Below, one piece after another: positions 41,663-50,761 of a stretch of 64,000 nt of DNA. The notes under the pieces are model-generated. The model saw only the letters and a list, made by a program, of their open reading frames with translations. It was not told where the DNA came from and ran no database searches. Made by a program: the position numbers and the translations under genes. Source of the DNA: Bog-159 sp049511415 (GTDB lineage Bacteria > Acidobacteriota > Terriglobia > Bryobacterales > Bryobacteraceae); NCBI GenBank assembly GCA_049511415.1, contig JBEKYC010000032.1:1-64000 (forward strand), written 5' to 3'. Every line of letters begins with the position of its first letter. The stretch's first letter is position 1.

Positions 41663-43234
41663 TCACAAGTTCACGAACGTCACCTCGGAGCCCAGCGCCG
41701 CGATGAAAAAGCGGTCATGCGAGACCGCCACGACCGCTCCCGGATACAGGCGCAAGGCTTCCTCGAGGGCTTCCTGAGCCTCGATTTCCAGGTGATTGGT
41801 CGGCTCGTCGAGGAGCAACAGATTGGCCGTGCCATGGAGCACCCGCGCTAACGCGACTTTGGTGCGCTCGCCGCCGCTCAATTGATCGAGGCCGCGGTTC
41901 AGGCACTCGGGGCGCAGCCGCAGGCAGGCGAGCAGTGTGCGCGCGGCGGTATCGGTCCCCACGGCCTGCAAGGGTGAAAGGCCGGGGTCCATGTCGTCCG
42001 GATCCTGCGCGACCAAGGCCTGCTCGATATGCGCGCCGAAGCGAATGCATCCCGCATCGGTTGGTTCGACTCCGCGGATGATATTCAGCAGCGTGGTTTT
42101 GCCCGAACCGTTGGCGCCGCCGATGACCAGGCGGCCGCCGCGCCGCAAGTGGAAACTGACATCGCGAAACAGGGTCCGCGCGCCATAGGATTTCGAAAGA
42201 TGCTCGGCCATCAGCACGAGATCGCTGCCACGGCTCACGCGGGCGAACGACAGACCCTCGATGGGCTGCTCTTCCCAGGGCTTTTCGACACCGTGTTCCG
42301 GGTCGACGCGGCTGCGCAGAATGCGCGCCGTGCGCGCGACTTTAGCCGCCTTGCGGGCGTAGTGATCTTTACCGCCGCGAATGCCATCGGGGGCGCGCGC
42401 CACCCGTCCGGCGAGTGCCTCCCGGCGCTCGGCGGCTAACGCCATGGCGCTGCGGCGGCGCTCGAATGCCTCGTAGGCTGCCCATGCCTGCGCGTCGAGT
42501 ATCGCCCGCGCCCGCCGGTAGTCGGCGTAGCCACCCTCGAACACGCGCACGCGGCCGCGATCGATTTCCACGATCCGCTCGGCAAAGGCGGCCAGCAGAG
42601 ACCGGTCGTGCGATGCGATCACGCAGGCGCCATCGCGGGATCGCAGCGCGTCCTCCAGCCAGGCGCGGGCCGCGCTATCCAGGTGATTGGTGGGCTCGTC
42701 CAGGATCAGCAAATCGGCCGGTGTGGCCAACGCCCGCGCGAGGTGCGCCCGCATGCGCTCACCGCCGGAAAGGGATGATATTTCGCGGCTGAAATCCTGA
42801 GTTGCAAACCCCAAGCCCGCCAGCGTGCGCTCGATTTCGGCCTCAGCCTGATACCCGCCGCGCTCCATATATTCGTTGACGCGCTCGGCATACTCGGCGG
42901 GGTTTGCCAGGTCGCGCTCCAGTTCGACGATGCGGGCGCGCAACTCGTCGAGCGGCGGGAAGACGCCGAACGCAAAATCGAACAGCGTCTGCGAACGGTC
43001 TAATAGATTCTGCTGCGCCGCCGCTGCAACGGTCAGGTTGCGGCGGCGCGTGATCTCGCCTTGCGATGGCTCCAACCGGCCGGCTGACAACTGCAGTAGC
43101 GTCGATTTACCGGCTCCGTTGGGACCCACGAAAGCCACGCGGTCGCCGCGATTGATTGAGAACGAGACGCGCTGCAACACAGGCGCGCCGCACGAGTATG
43201 CAAAAGAGACTTGGGAAAGGCTCAGCAAAGACAT
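41663..43234 (-). CDS. ABC-F family ATPase (ribosome-associated type)
   Basis: 523 residues with two fused ABC cassettes and no membrane segments. Cassette 1: Walker A FVGPNGAGKSTLLQL, signature SLSGGERMRAHLARAL, Walker B LLILDEPTNHLDSAA. Cassette 2: IGGANGSGKTTLLNI, QLSGGERTKVALAR and LLLLDEPTNHLEIEA. The linker between them (about 235-310) is basic and Ala/Arg-rich (KDHYARKAAKVARTARILRS), as in ABC-F translation factors and antibiotic-resistance proteins that reach into the ribosomal exit site. A short upstream reading frame with a hairpin (43286-43324) suggests attenuation control, common for resistance-type ABC-F genes. Confidence 0.9.
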   Translation of the reverse strand: MSLLSLSQVSFAYSCGAPVLQRVSFSINRGDRVAFVGPNGAGKSTLLQLSAGRLEPSQGEITRRRNLTVAAAAQQNLLDRSQTLFDFAFGVFPPLDELRARIVELERDLANPAEYAERVNEYMERGGYQAEAEIERTLAGLGFATQDFSREISSLSGGERMRAHLARALATPADLLILDEPTNHLDSAARAWLEDALRSRDGACVIASHDRSLLAAFAERIVEIDRGRVRVFEGGYADYRRARAILDAQAWAAYEAFERRRSAMALAAERREALAGRVARAPDGIRGGKDHYARKAAKVARTARILRSRVDPEHGVEKPWEEQPIEGLSFARVSRGSDLVLMAEHLSKSYGARTLFRDVSFHLRRGGRLVIGGANGSGKTTLLNIIRGVEPTDAGCIRFGAHIEQALVAQDPDDMDPGLSPLQAVGTDTAARTLLACLRLRPECLNRGLDQLSGGERTKVALARVLHGTANLLLLDEPTNHLEIEAQEALEEALRLYPGAVVAVSHDRFFIAALGSEVTFVNL

Positions 43235-43285
43235 AACACCTCACACGTCCGCCGTAAAGCGGATAAGCAAAAAGAGGGTTGGTCT

Positions 43286-43324
43286 TTACCGTTTCATGAC
43301 GTCGCCTGACGGCGACTTCTCCAT
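43286..43324 (-). promoter_or_regulatory. Short leader ORF with hairpin upstream of ABC-F gene
   Basis: ATG at 43324 opens a 12-codon frame, MEKSPSGDVMKR, ending TAA at 43286. Its middle contains a perfect 6-bp hairpin, GTCGCC-GTCA-GGCGAC (43301-43316). After the stop come a CTCTTTTT run and a second small hairpin, CCGC-TTTACG-GCGG (43249-43262), before the ABC-F start. The layout resembles ribosome-stalling attenuators of antibiotic-inducible genes. No ribosome-binding site for the leader is obvious. Confidence 0.4.
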
Positions 43325-43345
43325 GCTAGCAGTTTTTGTATACGG

Positions 43346-44329
43346 CTACAGCGGGTGTATCGGCGCGCGTTGACTGGGGCGCGCGGGGGACGGCACAAAG
43401 TAAACGGCAGCCTTGTTCGGACCTCCGTCTCGGGCAACATACAACGGTCCCTGGCCACCGCTATTCATCAGGAAGACCGAAGTATCGCCGAAGCGATCGA
43501 GGCGTGTCGGTATGAAGGTGAGGTCGAGGCTCTGCAGCACCGATCGCGAAGCTACGTCGTAAACCGCCAGCGTCCGGTTGCCGTTGGCTACCAGGAGGCG
43601 CTGGCTGTCGGTGGAAACCTGTAGCGCGACCGGCAAGCCGCCATCGTTGGCAAATAGCACGCCAGCCGGGGTGGTCGCATAGCTGGAGATTTGCCAGATC
43701 TGCCCGAACTGACTGTCTGCGAAATAGAGGTTGCCGCCTGCCAGCGCGAGGGCCGAGGGACTGGGGGAAGACGCAAGACGTTGCGGAGGAGCGGAAGCGC
43801 TCACCAGGAAGATGCCGCCGGCGTCGCCCGCCACGCCCACCAGGAGATGCTGGCCGTCGAACGCCAGTTGCGTCACCCGGCCGGGCACGTTCGTAAGGTC
43901 GATGGGCGCGCCGACCACCGGCGTCTTCGGCAGTCCGGTCACGATCTGGGCCTGGCCGGCGCCCGCCGAGTAGACCGCGGCGGCGCTGGCGTCGGACGCC
44001 CATGCGAAGAGATCCGCACCCGCAATCGCGCCCGGCACGTTGACGATTTGCACCGCGCCGGAACGAAGGCCGGTGTAGAGCACCAGCTTTCCGGTGCGGC
44101 GCGCGCCCAGCGCGGCGGAGCCATCCGGAGCCACGGCCCCGGAGACGAGTCCAGCGGCCACGGCGTTACCCAGATACGCGGCGCCGGGGATGCCGAGCAT
44201 GGGGCGGACGGCGCCCGACGGCGGGTCGAAAATGAAGCCCGTGACCGGTCCGGCGACGCTGGTGGCGCTCTGCGCCCACCCCGAAATGGCAAACGCGCCG
44301 AATACCAAAACAAGCCTGCTTTTACGCAT
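43346..44329 (-). CDS. Exported protein, WD40/YVTN-like beta-propeller predicted
   Basis: 327 residues from MRKSRLVLVFGAFAIS, signal peptide ending at SGWAQ. The rest is a chain of short beta-strands with recurrent patterns such as DLFAWASDASAAAVYSAGAG, QLAFDGQHLLVGVAGDAGG, GGNLYFADSQFGQIWQI and LQVSTDSQRLLVANGNRTL, which look like degenerate blades of a YVTN/WD40-type propeller. No catalytic residues stand out and I cannot name a family. It is leftward and lies between rpiB (divergent, 78 bp) and the ABC-F leader region. The C-terminus is proline-rich (PSPARPSQRAPIHPL). Confidence 0.6.
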   Translation of the reverse strand: MRKSRLVLVFGAFAISGWAQSATSVAGPVTGFIFDPPSGAVRPMLGIPGAAYLGNAVAAGLVSGAVAPDGSAALGARRTGKLVLYTGLRSGAVQIVNVPGAIAGADLFAWASDASAAAVYSAGAGQAQIVTGLPKTPVVGAPIDLTNVPGRVTQLAFDGQHLLVGVAGDAGGIFLVSASAPPQRLASSPSPSALALAGGNLYFADSQFGQIWQISSYATTPAGVLFANDGGLPVALQVSTDSQRLLVANGNRTLAVYDVASRSVLQSLDLTFIPTRLDRFGDTSVFLMNSGGQGPLYVARDGGPNKAAVYFVPSPARPSQRAPIHPL

Positions 44330-44407
44330 ATGTAGATAGATGCCGCGGCAGCCCGAAAATCTCACGGCCACTCTGGCAGTATAACGCGCCGCGCTATCAT
44401 GGGAGCC

Positions 44408-44860
44408 ATGATGGTAGCCGTGGCCAGCGATCATGCCGGTTTCCCGTTGAAGGCGCGGTTGATCGAAGAATTGCACCAGTTGGGGCACCAGACCGTGGAT
44501 TTGGGCACGGATTCCACCGATCCCGTGGACTACCCCGACTATTCGCGGGCGGCCGCCGAAGCCGTGCTGCAAGGCCGCGCCGAACGCGCCGTGCTGCTGT
44601 GTGGCAGCGGAGCGGGCGCCTGCGTGGCGGCCAACAAGTTCAAAGGCATTCGCGCCGCCACCTGCCACGATCCTTTCTCCGCGCACCAATCCGTGGAGGA
44701 TGACGACGTCAATGTGATGTGCCTGGGCGCGCGGGTGGTGGGCCCCTCGTTGGCGGTGGATCTGGTGCGCGAGTATGTCGCCGCCAAGTTTTCAGGTTTG
44801 GAGCGCCACAAGCGGCGTCTCGCCAAAGTCGCCGGATTTGAAGAGCAGTTCGGCCGCTAG
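44408..44860 (+). CDS. rpiB: Ribose-5-phosphate isomerase B (RpiB/LacAB family)
   Basis: 150 residues; adjacent ATG codons at 44399, 44408 and 44411 make the exact start uncertain. Family blocks: VAVASDHAGFPLKARLIEEL, DLGTDSTDPVDYPDYSRAAA, LLCGSGAGACVAANKFKGIR with the active-site Cys, ATCHDPFSAHQSVEDDDVNV and MCLGARVVG. The enzyme interconverts ribose-5-phosphate and ribulose-5-phosphate in the pentose phosphate pathway; some relatives act on allose-6-phosphate. It is followed after 69 bp by citrate synthase on the same strand. Confidence 0.92.
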   Translation: MMVAVASDHAGFPLKARLIEELHQLGHQTVDLGTDSTDPVDYPDYSRAAAEAVLQGRAERAVLLCGSGAGACVAANKFKGIRAATCHDPFSAHQSVEDDDVNVMCLGARVVGPSLAVDLVREYVAAKFSGLERHKRRLAKVAGFEEQFGR

Positions 44861-44929
44861 CAGCCGCGCATTCGTCCGCGGCTTGCTATATCCTATGTAA
44901 GGCACCTCCGCCAAGCGAGGAAACGATCA

Positions 44930-46234
44930 ATGGACAAGGAAGTCCTTCAGGTCGTGGACGGGCGCACCAGCGCCGCCTACGATCTTCCCTTTTACAAAGG
45001 CGCCATCCGGGCCATGGATTTGCGCCAGGTCAAGACCGGCCCGGAAGACTTCGGCCTGATGACTTACGATCCGGCCTTTCTAAATACGGCGTCTTGCCAA
45101 AGCGCTATTACCTTTATCGATGGTGACAAGGGCATCCTGCGGTATCGCGGATATCCCGTGGAGCAGTTGGCCGAGAACTGCTCGTTCCTGGAAGTCGCCT
45201 ATCTGATTCTGCAGGGTGAACTGCCTACGGTGGCGGAACTGAAGCAATGGGTGGAGAGCGTCACCAGGCACACCATGCTGCATGAAACCAGCAAGAAATT
45301 CCTGGAAGGTTTCCGCTACAACGCCCACCCCATGGGGATGTTCATCAGCACGGTGGCGGCGCTTTCGACCGTCTATCCGGAGGCGCGCCACGTGCTGGAC
45401 CCGGAGGTGCGCCAGTTGCAGATCCACAGGCTCATCGGCAAGGTGCCGACCATTGCCGCTTACACCTACCGGCACAGCCTGGGATTTCCGTATGTCTATC
45501 CCGATAACGATCTCAGCTACACCGAGAACTTCATGAACATGCTCTGGAAGATGGTGGAGCCGAAGTATCAGGTGCACCCGGTGCTGGCGCGCGCGCTGGA
45601 CATTCTGTTTATTCTGCATGCCGACCACGAGCAGAATTGCAGCACGAACGTGATGCGCGCGGTGGGCAGTTCGCAGGCCGATCCGTTCGTGGCTCTATCG
45701 GCCGCGGCGGCGGCGCTCTCCGGGCCGCTGCACGGCGGCGCCAACGAGGAAGTGCTGCGCATGCTCGACGAGATCGGATCGAAGGACAAGGTGCCCGCTT
45801 ATATCGCCAGCGTCAAGGCCGGCAAGGGTAAATTGATGGGCTTCGGGCATCGCGTGTACAAGAACTACGATCCGCGCGCCCGCATCATCAAATGGGCCGC
45901 GGGCAAGGTGTTTGAAGTCACCGGCAAGAATCCGATGCTGGAGATTGCCCTGGAGCTGGAGCGGATCGCGCTCGAAGACGAATACTTCGTAAAGCGCAAG
46001 CTCTATCCCAACGTGGATTTCTACTCCGGCATCATGTATCAGGCCATGGGCTTCCGGCCGGAAATGTTCACCGTGCTATTCGCCATTCCACGCACCGTCG
46101 GCTGGCTGGCGCAATGGCAGGAGATGCTGGAGGACCCGGAGCAGAAGATCGCGCGTCCGCGGCAGATCTACACGGGATATGAAGCCCGCGACTACGTGCC
46201 GGTGGAACAGCGCGGGGCCACAGTCACGGCGTAG
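44930..46234 (+). CDS. gltA: Citrate synthase
   Basis: 434 residues, full length for the hexameric bacterial type. The catalytic triad is His268 (GPLHGGANEEVLRML), His307 (MGFGHRVYKNYDPRA) and Asp363 (YPNVDFYSGIMYQAMG). NTASCQSAITFIDGDKGILR and GYPVEQLAENCSFLEVAYL form the usual N-terminal blocks. It condenses acetyl-CoA with oxaloacetate in the cytoplasm at the entry to the TCA cycle. A CG-rich imperfect hairpin, GCAGCCGCG/CGCGGCTTGC, lies between rpiB and gltA (about 44861-44886) and may terminate rpiB or sit in the gltA leader. Confidence 0.96.
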   Translation: MDKEVLQVVDGRTSAAYDLPFYKGAIRAMDLRQVKTGPEDFGLMTYDPAFLNTASCQSAITFIDGDKGILRYRGYPVEQLAENCSFLEVAYLILQGELPTVAELKQWVESVTRHTMLHETSKKFLEGFRYNAHPMGMFISTVAALSTVYPEARHVLDPEVRQLQIHRLIGKVPTIAAYTYRHSLGFPYVYPDNDLSYTENFMNMLWKMVEPKYQVHPVLARALDILFILHADHEQNCSTNVMRAVGSSQADPFVALSAAAAALSGPLHGGANEEVLRMLDEIGSKDKVPAYIASVKAGKGKLMGFGHRVYKNYDPRARIIKWAAGKVFEVTGKNPMLEIALELERIALEDEYFVKRKLYPNVDFYSGIMYQAMGFRPEMFTVLFAIPRTVGWLAQWQEMLEDPEQKIARPRQIYTGYEARDYVPVEQRGATVTA

Positions 46235-46249
46235 ACAGGGTCGGCGCGT

Positions 46250-46687
46250 ATGGCCGGGCGCGGCAAACTCCTTTTCAAGGCTCCGTCGATTGGCACACGA
46301 TCACGGTATTTCTGGGCGATTTGGGCTTTTGTCATGGCGCTGTTGTTCGTCGAATCCTGGGCCCTTCACCGGTCCACAAATTGGTTGGGTATCTGCTTCT
46401 TCATGGCATACGGAGTTGTCTTCTCCTTGTCGCGGCGGGCGGGCATCTATGAAAGCGGCATCCGGCTTCCCGCCAGGTTTGACAGCCGGGGTCGATTCAT
46501 TCCGTGGTCACAGATCGAGCGATTCCACTGGGACGGCGACATTCTTGCCATCCAGTTTTCCGCGACCTTGGCTGGCACAAATTTCGGGAATCCGCTCAAC
46601 GGCGGCGCAATCCGCGTGCCTGATGATCAGCGGGCGCAAGTGGAACAGCTTCTGGCGCAGTCGAAAACACGTGCCGGGAACTCCTAA
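46250..46687 (+). CDS. Small membrane protein with PH-like C-terminal domain
   Basis: 145 residues. Two hydrophobic segments in the first half (AIWAFVMALLFVESWAL and LGICFFMAYGVVFSLS) form a membrane hairpin. The second half, GIYESGIRLPARFDSRGRFI, PWSQIERFHWDGDILAIQF and the end of the protein, resembles the DUF5673/bacterial PH-like cytoplasmic domain, in which a Trp-x-x-Ile/Val element follows a short strand. Function is unknown. It begins 15 bp after gltA, so it may be co-transcribed, and its stop overlaps that of the convergent permease gene by 4 bases. Confidence 0.65.
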   Translation: MAGRGKLLFKAPSIGTRSRYFWAIWAFVMALLFVESWALHRSTNWLGICFFMAYGVVFSLSRRAGIYESGIRLPARFDSRGRFIPWSQIERFHWDGDILAIQFSATLAGTNFGNPLNGGAIRVPDDQRAQVEQLLAQSKTRAGNS

Positions 46688-48099
46688 GCCGCCGGCAGGT
46701 CGTGCAACGATTCCGCCTTGGCCAACCGCGGCCAACTGAATCCGTACCAGGCGACGAAGGCGAAACAGAACATCGGCACGGCGAAGCCGCGCGACATGTC
46801 GAATTGGTCCGCCACATAACCCATCAGCTTGGGCAGAAGCGCGCCGCCCATGATGGCCATCACGATGAATGCGGATGCCTTCTTGCCGCGCGCGCCCAGG
46901 CCGAAAATGCCCAGCGCGAAGATGGTAGGAAACATGATCGACATGAAGAAGTAAGATAGAAACACGCAGATTACCGACGGCCATCCGAACTTACAAAACA
47001 CCATGAAGGTCATCAGGACGTTAGCCGCGCCATAGATGCCCAGGATCTTGTGGGCTGAGTAACGCCGCAGCAGGCCCGCGCCCGTAAAGCGGCCGACCAG
47101 GAAACAGATCAGGCCCAGGGAGGCCAGGTTCGCGGCGCCTTTGTCCGTCATGCGGAGGATTCTGTCCGCCGTGTGGAGCCAGCCGGAAAGCCAACTCTGC
47201 AGGAAACCGGCGTTCGTGGAAAGGCGCGTCAAACCGGATTGCCATGCGGCGGGAACGGCGGGCATCTCCGAAATCATGTAATTGATGAAGAAGCTGAAAA
47301 TGCCCGCCTGCGCGGCGACGTAGAAGAATTGCGCGGCCACCGCCATCACAAAGTGCGGATGCGACCAGATGGAGTGCGACACATCGGGAGATTTCTCATC
47401 CAGGTGATACTCGTCGGCGATCTTGATATCGGGGACGCTGGCGAAATAGAAGATCACCGCCAGCACGGTAACCAGGACGGCGGAAGCGACATAGGGAACG
47501 TACAAGGTCTGGCTGCCGGTGCTTCGGCCCATGGCGTCCTTCGAATAAAAAAACATACTGCCCACCACCGGGCCGATGATCCAGCCGACTCCGTTGCAGG
47601 ATTGCGCGAGATTGATGCGGGTGGCGGCGAAGCGTTTCTGGCCCAGCACGGTGGTGTATGGGTTAGCGATGGTCTCCAGAAACGTCAAACCGGTGGCGAC
47701 TATGCAAACGCCCGTGAGGAAGGCCAAGAATGCGGTGTTCGGCGATACGCGCCCCTCGTGGACCATGGAGTTCACATAAGTGGCCGGAAGAAACGAGAAG
47801 CCGCCCAAGGCCACTAATAACAGGCCCGTAATGATGCCGCCCTTATAACCCAGCTTGGTGGCCAGCCAGCCCGCCGGCACGGACATCAGGAAGTATCCGA
47901 GATAGTGGGCGAACTGCACCCAGGCGGATTGCGCTTTCGTAAGCCCCAGTTCGTCCTGGAAGTGCTTGTCCATCACGTCGATCATCCCGTTGAGAAATCC
48001 CCACAGAAGAAAGAGGGAACTAACCAGGATGAAGGTGAAGACCAGGTTCCTGCCATCGTCGGTTATGAACAGGCCTTTCGCTTCGCTCTTGTTATTCAC
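46684..48099 (-). CDS. FucP-like MFS sugar permease
   Basis: 471 residues, twelve hydrophobic segments, starting at a GTG that overlaps the stop of the GH2 gene (GTGA). Family blocks: SSLFLLWGFLNGMIDVMDKH with acidic residues typical of the FucP/GlcP branch, LAHxLGYFLMSVPAGWLATK, LGYKGGIITGLLLVALGG, FLETIANPYTTVLG and NLAQSCNGVGWIIGPVVGS. FucP-type carriers import fucose, galactose, glucose or N-acetylglucosamine with protons across the inner membrane. Coupling to a GH2 glycosidase suggests it imports the released monosaccharide. The exact sugar is not readable. Confidence 0.88.
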   Translation of the reverse strand: MNNKSEAKGLFITDDGRNLVFTFILVSSLFLLWGFLNGMIDVMDKHFQDELGLTKAQSAWVQFAHYLGYFLMSVPAGWLATKLGYKGGIITGLLLVALGGFSFLPATYVNSMVHEGRVSPNTAFLAFLTGVCIVATGLTFLETIANPYTTVLGQKRFAATRINLAQSCNGVGWIIGPVVGSMFFYSKDAMGRSTGSQTLYVPYVASAVLVTVLAVIFYFASVPDIKIADEYHLDEKSPDVSHSIWSHPHFVMAVAAQFFYVAAQAGIFSFFINYMISEMPAVPAAWQSGLTRLSTNAGFLQSWLSGWLHTADRILRMTDKGAANLASLGLICFLVGRFTGAGLLRRYSAHKILGIYGAANVLMTFMVFCKFGWPSVICVFLSYFFMSIMFPTIFALGIFGLGARGKKASAFIVMAIMGGALLPKLMGYVADQFDMSRGFAVPMFCFAFVAWYGFSWPRLAKAESLHDLPAA

Positions 48100-50726
48100 T
48101 TTACGTTCCAGCCTTCCACCTGAACAGCCGGCGGCTTCTGCCCGGCGGCGATGGCTTTATAAGTTGCAGTGACGGTGCGTTTCTCGCCCGGCATCAGTGG
48201 GAAGTAATTGTCCTCCCAAATCACCGGCAGGATTTCGGCCTCTTCGCGTATATCTTCCTCATCGCGTCTGACAGTCTTGACCATCAGGTGTACCGCGAAG
48301 GCCAGGTTGCGCGATGGATTCTCCACCGTTACATGCGTCAGCCCATCCGCGCCTTTTACCTCGGATTCCGCCGCATATCGGAGCGTCACCGGCGGCAATG
48401 CATTCAGAGCGCTGAAATCGGCATAGCTCTTCTCCGGCGTGTAAAACCAGGTGGATTGGTCCCAATCCAGTTCATCCGGTTTGGTGGAGAGCCAATAGAA
48501 GTTGGTGCTTACGGTTTTGCCGGATGCATCCTCCAGGGCCAGCCGCACGAAGTACGTGGACGAGACGCCGTCGGGCGCGGGAATGGCGAAGGCACGCGTC
48601 GCGCTGTCTTCGGACACATCCACAGCCGCGTCCTTGCTGAACTTCTCCGTCATGTCGATGTTATACAGCCAGGCCCGCGCTTTCATGCCCGGGAAAGACT
48701 GATAGAAGGAATTAACCACCACCACCGAGCCGTCGTCATAACTATATTGAATGTGCAGCGGCTCGTTGGCCTTCTTAGCGCCGAAGTAAGATCCGCCCGG
48801 CCGCAGATACCAGTCATATAGATGCCAGATCATGGAAGGCCAGGCGTTGTTCAGCATCCATTGGATGACGCCGGTGGATGTGTACTTATTGCGTCCGAAG
48901 GCTTCGAACATGGCGCGATGCCCTTCGTACGCCATCACCTGGGCCTTGCGGGCAAATTCTTCCGCGCTGCCGGAGGGTCCATAGCGCGCGTCGAGCGCCG
49001 TGGTAAACGTGTGCAAGTCCTTGAAGGCGCCGCCGCCGGCGTGGTAATCCCACCACGAGTTAACCGGCCACAAGTGGTCGGCGGGCAGCATCTGGCGCAG
49101 CGTTTCGATTGGCGGGATCGCGGGTCCCGGACCCGTTTCGCTGTTGAACCCGTGGGCGCCGCCGCGGGTTTTATCGAGCGACCAGTAGTTCGGCGGCACC
49201 CAATCGTAGGGTCCGGTCATCTTCACGCCGGTCTTGCCGCTGACGTCGGTGGGACGCTCGGTGGCCGACGACTCGAACGGATTCGGCCAATCCAGCTCCT
49301 TCAGGATATCGATGTACTTCTGCTCCACAGCCGCCACCGGCGGATTGTCGCTGCCGTTCATCCAGTTGAAGACCGACGGGTGGCTGCGCAGGCGGCGGAT
49401 CTGATCACGCAGCGAGGCGGCGGCGATGGAATGGTCTTCGTCTTTCCAGTTTTCCCACTTCTCCCAGTGATCGCAGCAGCACCAGCCGGCGGTGACCAGG
49501 ATGCCCATCCGATCGGTCAGGTCGAAGAAATGGTCGTCCTCGAGCTTGCCTTCCAGGCGCACCGCGTTCAGGTTCATATCGCGGACGTATTTCAGTTCCT
49601 GCTCCTGTCGCTCCGGCGAGGTGCGCAGCAGCATGTCGAACGTGTAGCCGGCGCCGCGAATCAGAATATTCCTGCCGTTGATGCGGAACAGGCGGTGGTT
49701 CTGTTCGTCGAGTATGGAAGTCACTTCGCGGATGCCGAAGCGCTGGGACGCTTCATCGGAAACCGCGCCGCCGGTTTCGAATTGCAGCTTGAGCGTGTAC
49801 AGATTCGGCGTCCCCACCTGGATGGGCCACCACAAACGCGGGTTCGCCATGACGAGCTGCGCGAATTGATCGGGCGTGAATTTCACCACCTTGGTCTCAT
49901 TCGGCGCCAGGCGGACGTCCTGCGAAAAGGCCACGCCTTCGATATCGCCCTTGATCGTGCCGCTCACAGCGTGTTTCGTGCCGTTGGTCAGTTCGGCGCT
50001 GACGGTCAACTCCGCCTTGTCGTTGGCGGGCGGATTCAGATGCGTGATCACCTGCGGATAGCGGATCGCCACGGGCCCGGTGGCATCCAGGTGTACGTCG
50101 CGCCACAAGCCCATGCTCTTGTCCGGCGGCTGCGGATTCCAGTCCACGAAGGTGATGGAGAGGTCATCGGGCAGCGGCGCGAAGACTTCGACGGCGAGGC
50201 TGTTGGCCGCGCCCGGCCGCAGCGCTTCGGTGACGTTGTATTCGAACCGCCGCCAGGCGCCCGCCATATCGTTGGCGTCCGCGATGCGCTTGCCGTTCAT
50301 CCAGACGTTGGCCCGGTAGTTGATGCCGTCGAAGCGCAGCCACAGGGTCTTGCCCTTGTGCTCCGCGGGCGCCGCAAATTCGGTGCGAAACCACCAGGGG
50401 ACGCGGTACGGGCTGTCGGGCGGCATGGGGATGTTGGAGAAATTCGCGCCGATGGGATAGCTGGTTCCGGCGTAGGCGCGCAGGTTCATGCCGAACCCCG
50501 GGTCCGGATAAACGTGGTTCTGCACCAGGGTGGCGACTACGGTGGCCGGCATGCTCGCCGGGTACCAGCCGGTGGTCTGGTAGCCGGGCTTCGAAATTAC
50601 ATCGCCCGAATCGCGCACCATGCTGGACGATTGGATGGCCCAATGGTCGCGCAGCAGCAGCGGCTCGGCGGGCTGGGCGTGCGACGCGGCAGCCGCCAGC
50701 ATCGCGAGGCAGAAAAGTCTTCGCAT
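48096..50726 (-). CDS. Glycoside hydrolase family 2, exo-beta-D-glucosaminidase-like
   Basis: 876 residues with a signal peptide (MRRLFCLAMLAAAASHA). The GH2 architecture is complete: a jelly-roll sugar-binding domain (VPWWFRTEF, LRFDGINYRANVWMNGKRIA), an immunoglobulin-like domain, a TIM barrel (FRINGRNILIRGAGYTFDM, VRLEGKLEDDHFFDL) and C-terminal beta-domains. In the barrel, FNWMNGSDNPP places an Asp where exo-glucosaminidases have the acid/base, and GFNSETGPGPAIP supplies the nucleophile Glu; classical beta-galactosidases use Glu at both. I therefore favour the exo-glucosaminidase clade acting on chitosan-type or amino-sugar oligomers. It leads an operon with the FucP-like permease. Confidence 0.82.
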   Translation of the reverse strand: MRRLFCLAMLAAAASHAQPAEPLLLRDHWAIQSSSMVRDSGDVISKPGYQTTGWYPASMPATVVATLVQNHVYPDPGFGMNLRAYAGTSYPIGANFSNIPMPPDSPYRVPWWFRTEFAAPAEHKGKTLWLRFDGINYRANVWMNGKRIADANDMAGAWRRFEYNVTEALRPGAANSLAVEVFAPLPDDLSITFVDWNPQPPDKSMGLWRDVHLDATGPVAIRYPQVITHLNPPANDKAELTVSAELTNGTKHAVSGTIKGDIEGVAFSQDVRLAPNETKVVKFTPDQFAQLVMANPRLWWPIQVGTPNLYTLKLQFETGGAVSDEASQRFGIREVTSILDEQNHRLFRINGRNILIRGAGYTFDMLLRTSPERQEQELKYVRDMNLNAVRLEGKLEDDHFFDLTDRMGILVTAGWCCCDHWEKWENWKDEDHSIAAASLRDQIRRLRSHPSVFNWMNGSDNPPVAAVEQKYIDILKELDWPNPFESSATERPTDVSGKTGVKMTGPYDWVPPNYWSLDKTRGGAHGFNSETGPGPAIPPIETLRQMLPADHLWPVNSWWDYHAGGGAFKDLHTFTTALDARYGPSGSAEEFARKAQVMAYEGHRAMFEAFGRNKYTSTGVIQWMLNNAWPSMIWHLYDWYLRPGGSYFGAKKANEPLHIQYSYDDGSVVVVNSFYQSFPGMKARAWLYNIDMTEKFSKDAAVDVSEDSATRAFAIPAPDGVSSTYFVRLALEDASGKTVSTNFYWLSTKPDELDWDQSTWFYTPEKSYADFSALNALPPVTLRYAAESEVKGADGLTHVTVENPSRNLAFAVHLMVKTVRRDEEDIREEAEILPVIWEDNYFPLMPGEKRTVTATYKAIAAGQKPPAVQVEGWNVK

Positions 50727-50761
50727 GGTTCACTTCCGAATCAAGAGATTACTATATACAT

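Noticed and set aside
44861..44929. Riboswitch or terminator between rpiB and gltA
   Set aside because: An imperfect GC hairpin is present but there is no T-run and no recognisable aptamer; not listed as a separate feature.
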